Notes under the pieces: model-generated | What the model saw: the letters and a program-made list of their open reading frames with translations, nothing else | What the model was told of the DNA's origin: nothing | Databases searched by the model: none | Assembly (NCBI RefSeq): GCF_000696095.1 | Contig: NZ_BAYX01000003.1 | Coordinates: 372,001 to 436,000 of the forward strand | Reading direction: 5' to 3' | Origin: Rhizobium rhizogenes NBRC 13257 | GTDB lineage: Bacteria; Pseudomonadota; Alphaproteobacteria; Rhizobiales; Rhizobiaceae | Length of the DNA: 64,000 bases | Shown: one piece after another, positions 54,103-63,601 of the stretch | Layout: every line of letters starts with the position of its first letter | Position numbering within the stretch: the first letter of the stretch is position 1 | Position numbers and translations under genes: made by a program

Positions 54103-54613
54103 CAGTTACTTCCTGTGATTGTTGCTCTGTGTCATTTATGGCGAAAATTGTTTAATTTTTCGTCATAAGTTGCTTGATAATATTAAGGATTTCTGCTTAA
54201 TTATTTGTTGCAATTTCAGGCCAAGGTCTGCAACAATGCCATCCTTAAGGGCGTTCATTTTGCGTAACTTGCGATCGCTGCCCAGAACCTTCGGTCGGGC
54301 GCCTTTTGTTTTCGCGAACTTGTCTGCCGATGCGTTGCCTTCAGGCAGAACGCACTTCTCAAAATACAACACGGTAGCTTTCCACGTGTTTCTCTGCCCC
54401 TTTCTAAGGGGGCCATGCAATCAGATTCAGGCCATTTTTGGGTGTTCCGATACCGATTTAGGTATCCGGGAAAGGAACTGTTCTCTACGCCAAGATTATT
54501 TTCCGCCCTAACTGTCTGGTCTCGCTCATGTATTGGATGCTTATTCAGTACTTGGAGAGCATACGGTAATTAAGACTGGACAACTTTCAGCGTACTATTG
54601 AAAGGCCGTCACA
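54103..54613. other. intergenic region before the second CuxR-like gene
   Basis: About 510 bases. A plus-strand open frame at 54119-54511 and a minus-strand one at 54163-54420 have no ribosome binding sites or known protein features. It should carry promoters for both divergent genes. Confidence 0.5.
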
Positions 54614-55744
54614 ATGATGTGGAGCAAAGCTGATGTTTCTTCAGAACAGCCAACGTTTGTAGAAAGACGTCGGTGGCCGCGTATATCCCAGGTGCCGCTC
54701 TGTAGCGGAACCCAAGGCGTGCCGCAGCTGGTGTCCCTGCCGTTTTCGACTCGAGATCTGGGCTCGGATCAACAGTTTCCTGCGTGGCAGGATCGCATGG
54801 CGCCGCTCATAGATATGCGCTTGCCGGAGAATGCAAAAGTTGATGACTGTTTTCCGGTCAATCAAACCGTCTGGAATCTTGAAGGGGTGCTGCTTATCCA
54901 GCAAGCCACACCGGCTTTCAGCTACGAGCGCTCGGCCGAGAAAGTACGCTTTAGCTCCGTAGATCACTGGCAGATTACGTTCCTGCGCACCGGAAGAACA
55001 TGGACTGGCGTCAATGGGCGGGTTGCGGAAAACGAGCCTGGCATGATGGAAATCCGCACACTCGGTTATCCTTTTTACGGACGTACTCTGAGCGCGGAAT
55101 CGGTCACCCTGATCCTGCCTTATGATCTGTTTGCCGATCGAGGCGGATTGCCGGGCGCTAGCAACAATGTTGTTTTCAGCGGTGCGCGCGTGAAGCTTCT
55201 CTCCGATTACGTCGCCTTCCTCGAGGCGAATCTTGATCGTTTAACAAGGGATGATCTGCAGGGTGTAAGAAGCCAACTTCGGGAGATGGTGTACCATTGC
55301 GTCGCGCCGCTTATGGATTGCCATATGGTCAACGACCAAACTTCGCAGATCGGACTGATGACTCGAGCCCGGCGCTTTATCCAAAACAATCTGGGTTCGG
55401 AGGATCTGACGCCTGAAACTTTGAGCCGTGAACTGGCGATTTCGCGCACCCGACTCTATGAGCTATTCCAAACATCGGGTGGCGTTTTGAACTATATCCG
55501 CAAAAGACGGCTTTTGGCGGCCCGCTCGGCGATTGCCGATCCTGCCAATAACCGAAAAATTATCGATATCGCTAGCAAATTTGGTTTCGATTCTGCGGCT
55601 AATTTCAGCCGCGCATTCACCCATGAATTCGGCTATAGCCCCAGCGAAGTGCGCAAGCATATGGGAGAGCTCAGGATCGAACACCCGCCACATACGGAGG
55701 AGCTGCCGACCTTCGATAGCTGGCTGAGCACACTTGGCCTTTGA
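54614..55744 (+). CDS. second CuxR-like AraC regulator with RxxxR motif
   Basis: A 376-residue AraC regulator, paralogous to the one at 44568 along its full length. R19-x-x-x-R23 lies in ERRRWPR. SFSTRDL-like LPFSTRDLG, the cupin-like domain and the C-terminal LSRELAISRTRLYELF and IIDIASKFGFDSAANFSRAF follow. It is placed just outside the other end of the uxs operon. Whether it activates, represses or competes with the first is unknown. AAAGG stands before ATG 54614. After it the sequence turns to debris. Confidence 0.85.
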   Translation: MMWSKADVSSEQPTFVERRRWPRISQVPLCSGTQGVPQLVSLPFSTRDLGSDQQFPAWQDRMAPLIDMRLPENAKVDDCFPVNQTVWNLEGVLLIQQATPAFSYERSAEKVRFSSVDHWQITFLRTGRTWTGVNGRVAENEPGMMEIRTLGYPFYGRTLSAESVTLILPYDLFADRGGLPGASNNVVFSGARVKLLSDYVAFLEANLDRLTRDDLQGVRSQLREMVYHCVAPLMDCHMVNDQTSQIGLMTRARRFIQNNLGSEDLTPETLSRELAISRTRLYELFQTSGGVLNYIRKRRLLAARSAIADPANNRKIIDIASKFGFDSAANFSRAFTHEFGYSPSEVRKHMGELRIEHPPHTEELPTFDSWLSTLGL

Positions 55745-55811
55745 CGACCCATGGAGGCGATCGCCTTCTGGTTCGGGCAGTCCGCTTCGAACTCACGAAT
55801 GGGTTGGGGTC

Positions 55812-55837
55812 GAGGGTTCAAATCCCTTCGCGTGCTT
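55812..55837 (+). other. tRNA T-arm-like sequence, possible attachment-site remnant
   Basis: GAGGG-TTCAAAT-CCCTT followed by CGCGTGC looks like the T-arm and 3' acceptor strand of a tRNA, but no 5' half is present. It stands between a regulator and IS66 debris. It could be a leftover of element integration or chance. Confidence 0.3.
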
Positions 55838-55962
55838 TATGTCATTGGCATTCCATCAAGAGCCGGCGCGGCGTCGGGGCTAGCGCCAATCGCGCGAAGA
55901 TGCCGCAGCATGGTCGCCAACCACAATCCCATTCAGCTCCGTTCGAAGTGAGGCTACGTTGG

Positions 55963-56169
55963 CTGCATGGCGGCTACCGCCCGTTTGCTGCCAAGAACAC
56001 TGTCTCGCTGGCTTTCTGCTGGTCGCATGTTTGTCGGCGTTTTTACGAACTGGCCGCTGCCAGACCCGCACCCATTGCCACCGAGCCGCTACGGCGCATT
56101 GCCGAGCTCTACAGAAGCGAAGACGAGATACGCGGCCGGACACAAGATGATCGTTGTGCCATCAGACAG
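55963..56169 (+). pseudogene. IS66-type transposase (TnpC) fragment
   Basis: A short piece of coding sequence in which LAFCWSHVCRRFYELAAARP, PIATEPLRRIAELYRSEDEI and RGRTQDDRCAIRQ follow the IS66 TnpC pattern (CWxHxRRxFxEL, ALxxIxxLYxIExxIRG). No start, end or terminal repeats remain. It is a remnant of an insertion sequence between the two polysaccharide operons. Confidence 0.75.
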
Positions 56170-56274
56170 GACCGTGAGTATCGCGTGCAGACGTCAAAGA
56201 TAATGATCGACATCGCAACGCTCAATCGGCTCGTAGCAGGTTAATTCCCAAACACGCTCTAAGTTTACGATGCC

Positions 56275-57498
56275 CTACTGGCTGTTCGGGGACATCACCA
56301 TCTGTTCGGGCCGGATCGTGACTTCGAGAACATCGTCGGGCCGGAGCGGGGTGTCTTCCTGAGCGGCAATCTGCATCGTTTGCTCACCGTTCTTACGGTA
56401 GATGACAAGCGATGGGCCGCCCTCACCGCCGCGCATCTGCGCCTTGACCGCACCTGTATAGAGCAGCTTCTCACTTGAGGCGCGAATCCTGCCCGCAAGT
56501 TTCGCGATCTCGATCGAGGTATCACGCAAGGCGTCGTTCAGCTGCGTGTTGTGTTGTTCGTCCTGAACTTCGATGTTGCGGGCAAGCTCGTCCCTGTCGT
56601 GCTCAGCCTGCACAAGCCTTGCCTCGGTGTCGCCCTGCTGGCTGCGAATTTCGGCGAGCGACCGGCGTTCGTCATCGACCCGGTTGGCCATGACGAGGCC
56701 CTTGGATGCGGATATATTCATCCGGTCGACGGCACCCTGTTGAAGTGTGATGCTTTCCTCGTTCCGCTCCTGCCTATCCTGAAGCGCCTTTATGGTGCCT
56801 TCAGCATTTTTCACGGAAATCTGCAGGAATGTGCGCTGTTTTGCATAATTGGCGAGACGCATCTTCAGGTCGCTTTCTTCGAAGGAAGCGATTTCGTCCA
56901 GCGTCTTGCGCTGCAGCGGCGCGGAATAAATACTGGTAAGGTCGATGTCAGGCGTCCTGTTCAGTTCTGCCCTCAAGCTGATGGCACGCGCCTTCTGCCG
57001 GGCGAGGTCGATCCAGAGGCTCTCGTTTTCACTCTTGAGATCCGGAGCGGTCATCAGGGGATTTTCGGTTCGGAAGCGCAAGGCGTCGTAGCCGCCGGCA
57101 AGCGCGATAGCATGCCTGACGGTCAATCCCGGCCGATAGGGCACGGCGCCCGGACGCGACACGTCGCCTGAAATATAGAAAGGCCGGAGCTCGACTATTT
57201 CCACGGAAACGTCGGCGGACTGGATCCGCCCGTCTTTCGTCAGGCCATCGGTCAGCGCCACGCGCAGATCGTGGATCGTTAGACCTTCACCGTGTAGTTC
57301 GCCCAGAAACGGGACGGAGATGTTGCCATCGATATTGACGGTCACGCGACGCGCGAAGTCGGCGACACCGAATACGCTGAGCTGCAGAATGTCGCCGGGA
57401 CCGAGCTTGTAGGCATCTCGCTCGTCAGAAAAGCCTTTTTGAGGCAACAGCGAAAGCGCGGCGACAATGCTGAGCGCCGAAAGACTGATGATCTTCAT
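56275..57498 (-). CDS. outer-membrane polysaccharide export protein (OPX, ExoF-like)
   Basis: A 407-residue exported protein with a signal peptide (ISLSALSIVAALSLLPQKG). YKLGPGDILQLSVFG, VNIDGNISVPFLGELHGEGL and FYISGDVSRPGAVPYRPGLT are the poly-export and SLBB motifs; a long coiled coil (about 190-345) follows, as in ExoF of succinoglycan synthesis. It should form part of the channel from periplasm to outside. Last gene of the operon that enters the window on the right; it overlaps the flippase-GH16 gene by four bases. Confidence 0.88.
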   Translation of the reverse strand: MKIISLSALSIVAALSLLPQKGFSDERDAYKLGPGDILQLSVFGVADFARRVTVNIDGNISVPFLGELHGEGLTIHDLRVALTDGLTKDGRIQSADVSVEIVELRPFYISGDVSRPGAVPYRPGLTVRHAIALAGGYDALRFRTENPLMTAPDLKSENESLWIDLARQKARAISLRAELNRTPDIDLTSIYSAPLQRKTLDEIASFEESDLKMRLANYAKQRTFLQISVKNAEGTIKALQDRQERNEESITLQQGAVDRMNISASKGLVMANRVDDERRSLAEIRSQQGDTEARLVQAEHDRDELARNIEVQDEQHNTQLNDALRDTSIEIAKLAGRIRASSEKLLYTGAVKAQMRGGEGGPSLVIYRKNGEQTMQIAAQEDTPLRPDDVLEVTIRPEQMVMSPNSQ

Positions 57499-59720
57499 TG
57501 TGTGATCCCCTTTTCTTGAACTGCGTTATCAACCTCGGGCTGTTTCACCTGTATCCAGTCGACGAGAAGATTTGCTGGCAGGTGCGTCGATGCGTCCGGA
57601 GATCCGGGCCACGAACCGCCGACAGCCAGATTGACGAGAAGGTACATCGGCTTGTGCATGTCCGGCGGTGTCGGGGTCGAGAAGATGATCTGGTCGTCCA
57701 GAGACCAGACGAGGCTATCCTTCGTCCAGGTGACACCATAGACATGGAAATTGTCGGACAGATCGGCGGTGACAAGCTCCGTGCCTTTTTGCGCCGATCG
57801 CGCACCGGCTGGAATGTGAAGGCTGCTGTGCGCGGTTACGTGCAGCCTGCGTGTATCCTGACCAAGTACCTCGAAAACGTCGATTTCCGGTGGCCATGTT
57901 TTGTCCGCGGGAAGCAGCCAGAATGCCGGCCACAAGCCTTTTCCACTTGGCATCCGGGCACGAATCTCCACTCGACCATAGGTGAACGAAAAGCGGCCAG
58001 CCGTCGTTAGCATGCCCGAGGCATATTCAAATCCTGCCGTGTGAATACGAAGGCTTTCGGGAATTTTCGACGCGCGTATAGCCAGAATGCCGTTGTCGAT
58101 CGTGAATGGCGCCAGCGCCTGCACGGCGGCATTGTCGCCACTCGGTCGCGGATCGACATAATATTGCATTTCCCTGTTGCTGGCATTGTTGCGCGCCCCC
58201 CATGGGTAGAGAGGTTTCCATGTTCCCTTGCCGCCAGCTCGAAAGTCCAGCGTTGAAAAGTCGTCCTTGAAGATCGTCTTCCAGCCGGCGACGGAGGTCT
58301 GCGCAGGCTCCTGCTTGACGGCGGCCGCCTGTGCCGAGCCGAGGAAAGCCAGAAACGCCAGCGTGGCTGCTGCTATTCCCTGTAAGCTGACGATCCGCCA
58401 TGACGCAGTCACCGTCAGCATGCCCAGCCGGCACATCAACGCGACCATTGCGGCCAGCATCAGCAGACTGGCTGCGACATTGCCCCAGGCCTGTCCATCA
58501 ATGCCCGCCAGACTGTTGCCGATTGTCATCGTGACCAACAGCGTGCCGAAGCCGACGGCGAACAGTTTCATGGAATCCAGGCCCGGTGATTGAGACCGCA
58601 CGATGATCATAGGCACGATCCAGACCATGGCGCCCAATGATACGCAGGAAACCGCGAGAGCGATCGTTGCAGGCACGGCTTCCGTATAGGCGGGGAAGAT
58701 CGCGGCAATCACACGATCGCTGACGAAGACCGCGCAAAGGGCGACAAGACTGAGCGCGAGCGTGACGACGAAGACCTCCCTCTCGACGACAGCTGAATCT
58801 TTTTGGAGCGATTGGCCACTCATGCGCGCCAGCATCTTCGGATAGCGGACCTGTGCGATGGCCGCCATGATGCCGAGCCCGATCATGGCTAGGCTCGCTC
58901 CAAAGGACAGCAGCCCGAGATCGTGCGGTGAAGACAGAACCGACGATATCCATCTGTTGGCGCTGAGATAGAAGGTCCATGACGCGTTGAAGGCGAAAAG
59001 CGGCAAGGCGGCTTGTGCCATCGAGGCAAGGGGCGGGCGTTTCTTCAGCCGAGGCAGCGGACGGGCCAGCAGCACCGCACAAAGCGTGTAATAGATCGCG
59101 ACCGCGGCAAACGAACCGTCGACCCCACCCAGGACTAGACCCGCCAGACGCGGCACGGTCATGGCAATCTGCAGAATGAGCGCCAAGACAGTGAATTCCC
59201 AGACCTTCGACGCGGCGCGAAACAGAGTTGCCGGCCCATTGGCAATCATGCCCATGATGCCGCCGGTGATGGCGAATGTTGCTCCGAGAATTGGCAGATC
59301 CACCCCAAACCCGTCGACGAGCAGCACAACGGAAATGCTGGCCGCCAGGGCGATCGCCCCAACGATCCAGAGCGTGACGAGGATCTCGAGACCGGCGTGT
59401 TCGGCAATTGCGTTCGACTTCCCCGGAATTCGCTTGTCAGCCAGTTGTGACATCCCGAGATCGGCGCGGCTGGCATAGGTAAACAGGCTGGTGAGAAGGG
59501 CGAAAGTCCCGAATTGGACAGGATCGAGCAAGCGGGCTGCCATCAGGGTTGTGCCGCTGCCGAGCATGGTCAGCAGTAAAGTACCAACAGCGTATGTAAT
59601 CGGCCAACCGAACCAGGCGAGATGAGGCGACATTCGTAACCGGTGAAACACGGCCGGCACATGGCTGGTGGCGAAGCCGGAGATATCCGGCGTGGTATCT
59701 GTGTCGAAGGCGGTCGTCAT
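57495..59720 (-). CDS. oligosaccharide flippase (Wzx-like) fused to a GH16 glycanase
   Basis: A 741-residue two-part protein. Residues 1 to about 455 form a polysaccharide flippase of about twelve helices (WPITYAVGTLLLTMLGSGTT, RADLGMSQLADKRIPGKS). A last hydrophobic segment (GIAAATLAFLAFLGSAQAAA) is followed by a GH16 domain from about 485, with the catalytic motif EIDVFE at 612-617 and FWLLPADKTWPPEIDVFEVL nearby. The GH16 part faces the periplasm. A flippase joined in one chain to a glycanase is unusual; ExoK and ExoT are separate in S. meliloti. ATG 59720 is used; the longer upstream frame is not supported. Confidence 0.85.
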   Translation of the reverse strand: MTTAFDTDTTPDISGFATSHVPAVFHRLRMSPHLAWFGWPITYAVGTLLLTMLGSGTTLMAARLLDPVQFGTFALLTSLFTYASRADLGMSQLADKRIPGKSNAIAEHAGLEILVTLWIVGAIALAASISVVLLVDGFGVDLPILGATFAITGGIMGMIANGPATLFRAASKVWEFTVLALILQIAMTVPRLAGLVLGGVDGSFAAVAIYYTLCAVLLARPLPRLKKRPPLASMAQAALPLFAFNASWTFYLSANRWISSVLSSPHDLGLLSFGASLAMIGLGIMAAIAQVRYPKMLARMSGQSLQKDSAVVEREVFVVTLALSLVALCAVFVSDRVIAAIFPAYTEAVPATIALAVSCVSLGAMVWIVPMIIVRSQSPGLDSMKLFAVGFGTLLVTMTIGNSLAGIDGQAWGNVAASLLMLAAMVALMCRLGMLTVTASWRIVSLQGIAAATLAFLAFLGSAQAAAVKQEPAQTSVAGWKTIFKDDFSTLDFRAGGKGTWKPLYPWGARNNASNREMQYYVDPRPSGDNAAVQALAPFTIDNGILAIRASKIPESLRIHTAGFEYASGMLTTAGRFSFTYGRVEIRARMPSGKGLWPAFWLLPADKTWPPEIDVFEVLGQDTRRLHVTAHSSLHIPAGARSAQKGTELVTADLSDNFHVYGVTWTKDSLVWSLDDQIIFSTPTPPDMHKPMYLLVNLAVGGSWPGSPDASTHLPANLLVDWIQVKQPEVDNAVQEKGITQ

Positions 59721-59799
59721 GATGCCACCGGGTTGCGTAAGGAGCCGGTTTCCACGCTGACAGCGCAAAGCAATCCACCAATACGCGCGAATACAAAAA

Positions 59800-61233
59800 T
59801 CATGAGCTGCTGTTCTCCTGCGGAGCGGGAATATCACTGTGGACCGTGGCGGGCTGCGACGAAGAATGGAGCTCACCGGCGAGCACGATGAAAAAGGCAA
59901 GCGTCAGAAGGCCGGGAGTGGCAAACAGGCTGACTTCAGCAATACCGATGATCATCACGAGCAGGACGACCTGATCGCGGACGGCGTCGGGCCTCGTCAC
60001 CATTCGTTTGATCGCGATGCCGAGGAAGACGAATGCCGGCAGTGATCCGAGGAAGCCCATGCAGAGGAGCGTCTGAACATACATGTTGTGGGCATTGACA
60101 GGGTCGCCGGCAAAGTTGCGCCCTACGCTGCCCATCATGAGTGCTTCTGTGCCGTTGAAACCCCAACCCAACAGCGGCTTGCGCGCGATGAGATCGGATG
60201 CCACGGCCCACAGTTCCGTGCGTCCGGTCAGCGTCACAATCTCTGTCGCGGAGCCGGAGCGTGCCAGGGAGCCCAGGAATGGCGACATGCTCGGAAGCCC
60301 GCCAATCGCAATAAACGGCAGCGCGATGGCTCCGATCACGAGGGCGATGCCGGCCATTGGCCTGAGATAGTGCCTTTCACGCAGTTCAATGATGATGCAA
60401 GCTGCCATGGCGGCGGCGGCACTTGTACGGCTTTCGGCCGCGATCAATGCCCCAAAGCCCGCGATCAGCGCCGCGATAAAAACCCAGCGGTTGAGGATTC
60501 CACGGCGATAGCAGATGATTGCGAAGGTCACCAGCACCGCTGCCTGCTCACCCAAAACGTTGGGATGTCCGGAAAGACCACGAAGACGGAAATCTGCCTC
60601 GAAAGCCGATGGCGGCAGCCAAGCCGCATCGGGAAAGACGATTGCGGCCACCAGTCCCGACACGACGAAAGCCAAAAGAGTGAACGTGGCCAAACGCAAG
60701 GTCGCCTGAAGCCCGAGGACCGAGACGCTAAGGCACGCCAGCATCAGATAGGCTACAAACCCCAACGCGTTGGCCACGGTATAGGCAGGTGTCAGCGACC
60801 AGGCGCCCGAAGCAATTGCCAGCAGGCCGTAGAGGGCACCAAGAGCGATAGTCGGCTCGCGGACATAGGGAAGCAGACGTTGAAAGTTCGCAAGGCAAAC
60901 GAGCGGTATCAGCATCCAGGTGGCAAGCTTCAGCCCGTTCTGCCAATCCAGTCCCGTCTCACCCGATGCGCGCTGGCGTAGGCTGAGGCTCAGGCCGAAA
61001 ATGACGAAGACGAGCAATGAGGCCACGGCCCACCGTCTGCCAAGGGCGGCGGCGATGAGAACCAGAGCGAATCCGGCCGCGCCGATGATGCCGAACGGCG
61101 CCAGAGCTGCGGCCGGATTTTGAGGCATTGTGAAGCATAAGCCGAGCCAGGTTAAGCCAATCGCAAGGGGGATGGCAAAAACCAGGCCCGGCTCAGCCCA
61201 ACGGACTGCTGAACTGTGGGCGGGTACAGTCAT
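59800..61233 (-). CDS. O-antigen ligase/polymerase family protein (Wzy, ExoQ-like)
   Basis: A 477-residue protein with about eleven membrane helices. The large periplasmic loop contains LRGLSGHPNVLGEQAAVLVT, the RTSAAAAMA segment, LTGRTELWAVASDLIARKPL and LGWGFNGTEALM, as in the O-antigen ligase-like family that includes ExoQ. It should polymerise repeat units on the periplasmic side. It overlaps the chain-length gene by four bases (ATGA). Confidence 0.85.
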   Translation of the reverse strand: MTVPAHSSAVRWAEPGLVFAIPLAIGLTWLGLCFTMPQNPAAALAPFGIIGAAGFALVLIAAALGRRWAVASLLVFVIFGLSLSLRQRASGETGLDWQNGLKLATWMLIPLVCLANFQRLLPYVREPTIALGALYGLLAIASGAWSLTPAYTVANALGFVAYLMLACLSVSVLGLQATLRLATFTLLAFVVSGLVAAIVFPDAAWLPPSAFEADFRLRGLSGHPNVLGEQAAVLVTFAIICYRRGILNRWVFIAALIAGFGALIAAESRTSAAAAMAACIIIELRERHYLRPMAGIALVIGAIALPFIAIGGLPSMSPFLGSLARSGSATEIVTLTGRTELWAVASDLIARKPLLGWGFNGTEALMMGSVGRNFAGDPVNAHNMYVQTLLCMGFLGSLPAFVFLGIAIKRMVTRPDAVRDQVVLLVMIIGIAEVSLFATPGLLTLAFFIVLAGELHSSSQPATVHSDIPAPQENSSS

Positions 61234-62693
61234 ATTTTCAACAGCCGTTTTGCATCGCGACGGATCGCGGACGCATTCATGCCGGCGCCTGCAAGAAACG
61301 CCATACCAAGAGAGCCTGCCGCATAGAGGGGCAAGATCGGGAAGACCGGCCTGACAGGAACCGTTGCCGGCGAGAGGACCTCCGCATCGGGCTTCAGAGC
61401 CTCCAGCGTCGGCGCTCGGGTCTTCAGCCGGGTTTGTGCGTCTGCCAGAACTTGGGCATCGTTGTCGGCTTCGCGACGCAATTGATCGAGGCGCAGGCCT
61501 GCCTTGCGTCGCTCGACCATGTTCAGCCGGATCTTGTCGATCTCTGCGGAGAGAAGTTGTTCACGCTCAGCCCAATTGTCGGCTTCCACGCGAACGCTGG
61601 CGACGATTCGGTCGCGCTCAACCTGAGCCTGCTCCAGAATGTTGCGCGATTCCGTCGACATCACCGCAAGCCGAGACATGCTTTCAGTGAGGCTTTGGTT
61701 CAGGCGCTGTATGGTTGGCGATGCCAGAACTTCAGGTGCACTGTCCAAGGTGCCCTTGGATTTCATGACTTCGAGACTATCCGCACGGGTCCGTGAGTCG
61801 ATACTGCGCGCCCGTGCAGTTGCAAGCTCTGTACTGAGGGCGCTCAATTGAGCCTCGAGCGAGATTTCGGCGCCCTGGTCGATAAGGCCCGATTTCTCAA
61901 GGAAAGCCTCCATCTCGGAAGCCGATGTATTCGCCCGGTCGCGTGCCTGACGCACATGGTCCTCGAGAAGCTTGTTCATGCCGTCGACGTTTTCGATCTT
62001 GCGCTTGACCTGGGCGTCAAGATAGGCGGATACGAGCGACTTGGTCAGCGTGGCCGCCTTCAGCGGGTCATTTGAGCGAAAGCCGACATTGACCGTGTAG
62101 GACAAACGGTTACGATTGACGACCAGCTTGGCCCATAGATTACTCCTCAGCTTGGAGGCCTCCGGCGTATCCGCGGAGGACACATTGCCTGCCATCACGT
62201 CCTTCGCAGAGAGTGCAGGCGTATTGCGTGCCAAGGTTTCCGGCAGAATACTGTCCAGCATGCTGATGACAGTACTATGAATCTTGCTGGCCAATCCCTG
62301 CTTCACCTTGAACTCGTCGTCCATGGCGAGTTGGTTGGCGTCGATCACGTTTTGGGCAAGGGCTACTGAATTGAAGGCGTCGAGAGCGGAGATGATGGAA
62401 TTTTCGTCCAGAGGCTGCCGCATGGCCTGGGCATAGTCGGTTTGGCCCTCGTTATCGGTCGGACGCAGCACCAGGGTTGCCGTCGATTCATAGACGCGCG
62501 GCAGCATCGGCCAGGCAAACAGCGCGATTGCAATGACGGCCGTTCCTCCGAGGAGAAACCGACGAAGCGAATAACGGGGGGCCGGGTTTCCCGGCGCGTC
62601 GTGGGTCGTATCGGGGCTGAGCGCATGGTTCTCCGTCGCGGGAGCGACAAGCGTGATCGGCGAAACAGGATCGGCTGCATTTTGTTTTGTCAT
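61230..62693 (-). CDS. chain-length determinant protein (Wzz/ExoP-like, no kinase domain)
   Basis: A 487-residue protein. Membrane helices near 48-68 and 455-475 flank a periplasmic coiled-coil domain. YESTATLVLRP, IENVDGMNKLLEDHVRQARD and the RLKTRAPTLEAL segment near the second helix are typical. The C-terminal tyrosine-kinase domain of ExoP is missing, so length control here would not use it, or another protein supplies it. Upstream of the polymerase gene with an overlap of four bases. Confidence 0.85.
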   Translation of the reverse strand: MTKQNAADPVSPITLVAPATENHALSPDTTHDAPGNPAPRYSLRRFLLGGTAVIAIALFAWPMLPRVYESTATLVLRPTDNEGQTDYAQAMRQPLDENSIISALDAFNSVALAQNVIDANQLAMDDEFKVKQGLASKIHSTVISMLDSILPETLARNTPALSAKDVMAGNVSSADTPEASKLRSNLWAKLVVNRNRLSYTVNVGFRSNDPLKAATLTKSLVSAYLDAQVKRKIENVDGMNKLLEDHVRQARDRANTSASEMEAFLEKSGLIDQGAEISLEAQLSALSTELATARARSIDSRTRADSLEVMKSKGTLDSAPEVLASPTIQRLNQSLTESMSRLAVMSTESRNILEQAQVERDRIVASVRVEADNWAEREQLLSAEIDKIRLNMVERRKAGLRLDQLRREADNDAQVLADAQTRLKTRAPTLEALKPDAEVLSPATVPVRPVFPILPLYAAGSLGMAFLAGAGMNASAIRRDAKRLLKI

Positions 62694-62720
62694 TGCGTTT
62701 CATTGCCTCCTTCAATTGTC

Positions 62721-63599
62721 TCAGTTGCGAACAAAGGCATACATTCTGCCGCGCAGGGATCCGGAGATCATGCGGAAGCCGGTGTAGAGTGTTGTGACCA
62801 CTAGAAACTGGTTGAAGGACAGAAAGCCCGCCTTCAGGAAATGTAGCCTGAAGCGCACTTCGTTGGTGACATAGCGCCAACCACCACGGCGTTCGTTCAA
62901 TCCCATTCCCGTTCGCGACTTGATCAGGACCTTTGGAATGACGTGAAAACGTACCCCGGCCAGCACCAGTCGTATCCAGAGGTCATAATCTTCCAGAAGG
63001 CCGAATTTCGAATTGTAGCCTTCGGCGGAGCGCAGGAAGTGCGCTCTGATTGCCACTGATGGATGAACGATGATGTTGCGCCAGCGCAGAGCCTGCACGA
63101 CAGCATCATGAACCGTCGGTGCCACGCGCAAGCGGGTCGATGAGGGGTTCTCGTGATAGAATTCCTCGGCCCAGCTTGCGACGAGGCCGATCTCGGGGTG
63201 GGTTTCAAGAAATTCGACCTCAACCTGGATCCGGTCGGGAAGACAGATATCGTCGCTGTCCATACGCATGATCACCGACCGGGTGCAGACGCCAAGCCCG
63301 GCATTAAGTGCACGGGCGAGCCCCCCATTTTGTTGCAGCCGCAACACCGTGAACTCCCACGGCGCATCCAACGTGGCAAAAGTCGCGATTACTTTTTCTT
63401 GAGCCTCGTCGATCGCACCGTCAATAACGAGTACGATCTGATCCGCCGGGCGCGTCTGGATGCGCAGGCTTTCAAGGCTCGCATAGAGATTGCTGGCCTC
63501 TTCCCGCGCATAGGTTGCCATGAGAATCGATACGCCGGCTATTTCTGAACGGTTGCCACCATCGAAGGCAGCAGCATCGGACATAACGACGTTCTTCAT
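62721..63599 (-). CDS. glycosyltransferase family 2
   Basis: A 292-residue GT2: SILMATYAREEASNLYASLE at the N-terminus, the nucleotide-binding VLVIDGAIDEAQEKV, VIMRMDSDDICLPDRI with the DxD motif (SDD) and YNSKFGLLEDYDLWIRLVLA with the acceptor-side ED. It adds a sugar to the lipid-linked unit. ATG 63599 with GGGAG upstream is preferred to a longer frame from 63695 that would overlap the upstream gene. It stands two bases after the stop of the sugar transferase. Confidence 0.88.
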   Translation of the reverse strand: MKNVVMSDAAAFDGGNRSEIAGVSILMATYAREEASNLYASLESLRIQTRPADQIVLVIDGAIDEAQEKVIATFATLDAPWEFTVLRLQQNGGLARALNAGLGVCTRSVIMRMDSDDICLPDRIQVEVEFLETHPEIGLVASWAEEFYHENPSSTRLRVAPTVHDAVVQALRWRNIIVHPSVAIRAHFLRSAEGYNSKFGLLEDYDLWIRLVLAGVRFHVIPKVLIKSRTGMGLNERRGGWRYVTNEVRFRLHFLKAGFLSFNQFLVVTTLYTGFRMISGSLRGRMYAFVRN

Positions 63600-63601
63600 G
63601 G

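Noticed and set aside
54119..54511. 130-codon open frame
   Set aside because: No ribosome binding site and a chaotic composition; a competing minus-strand frame is equally unsupported.
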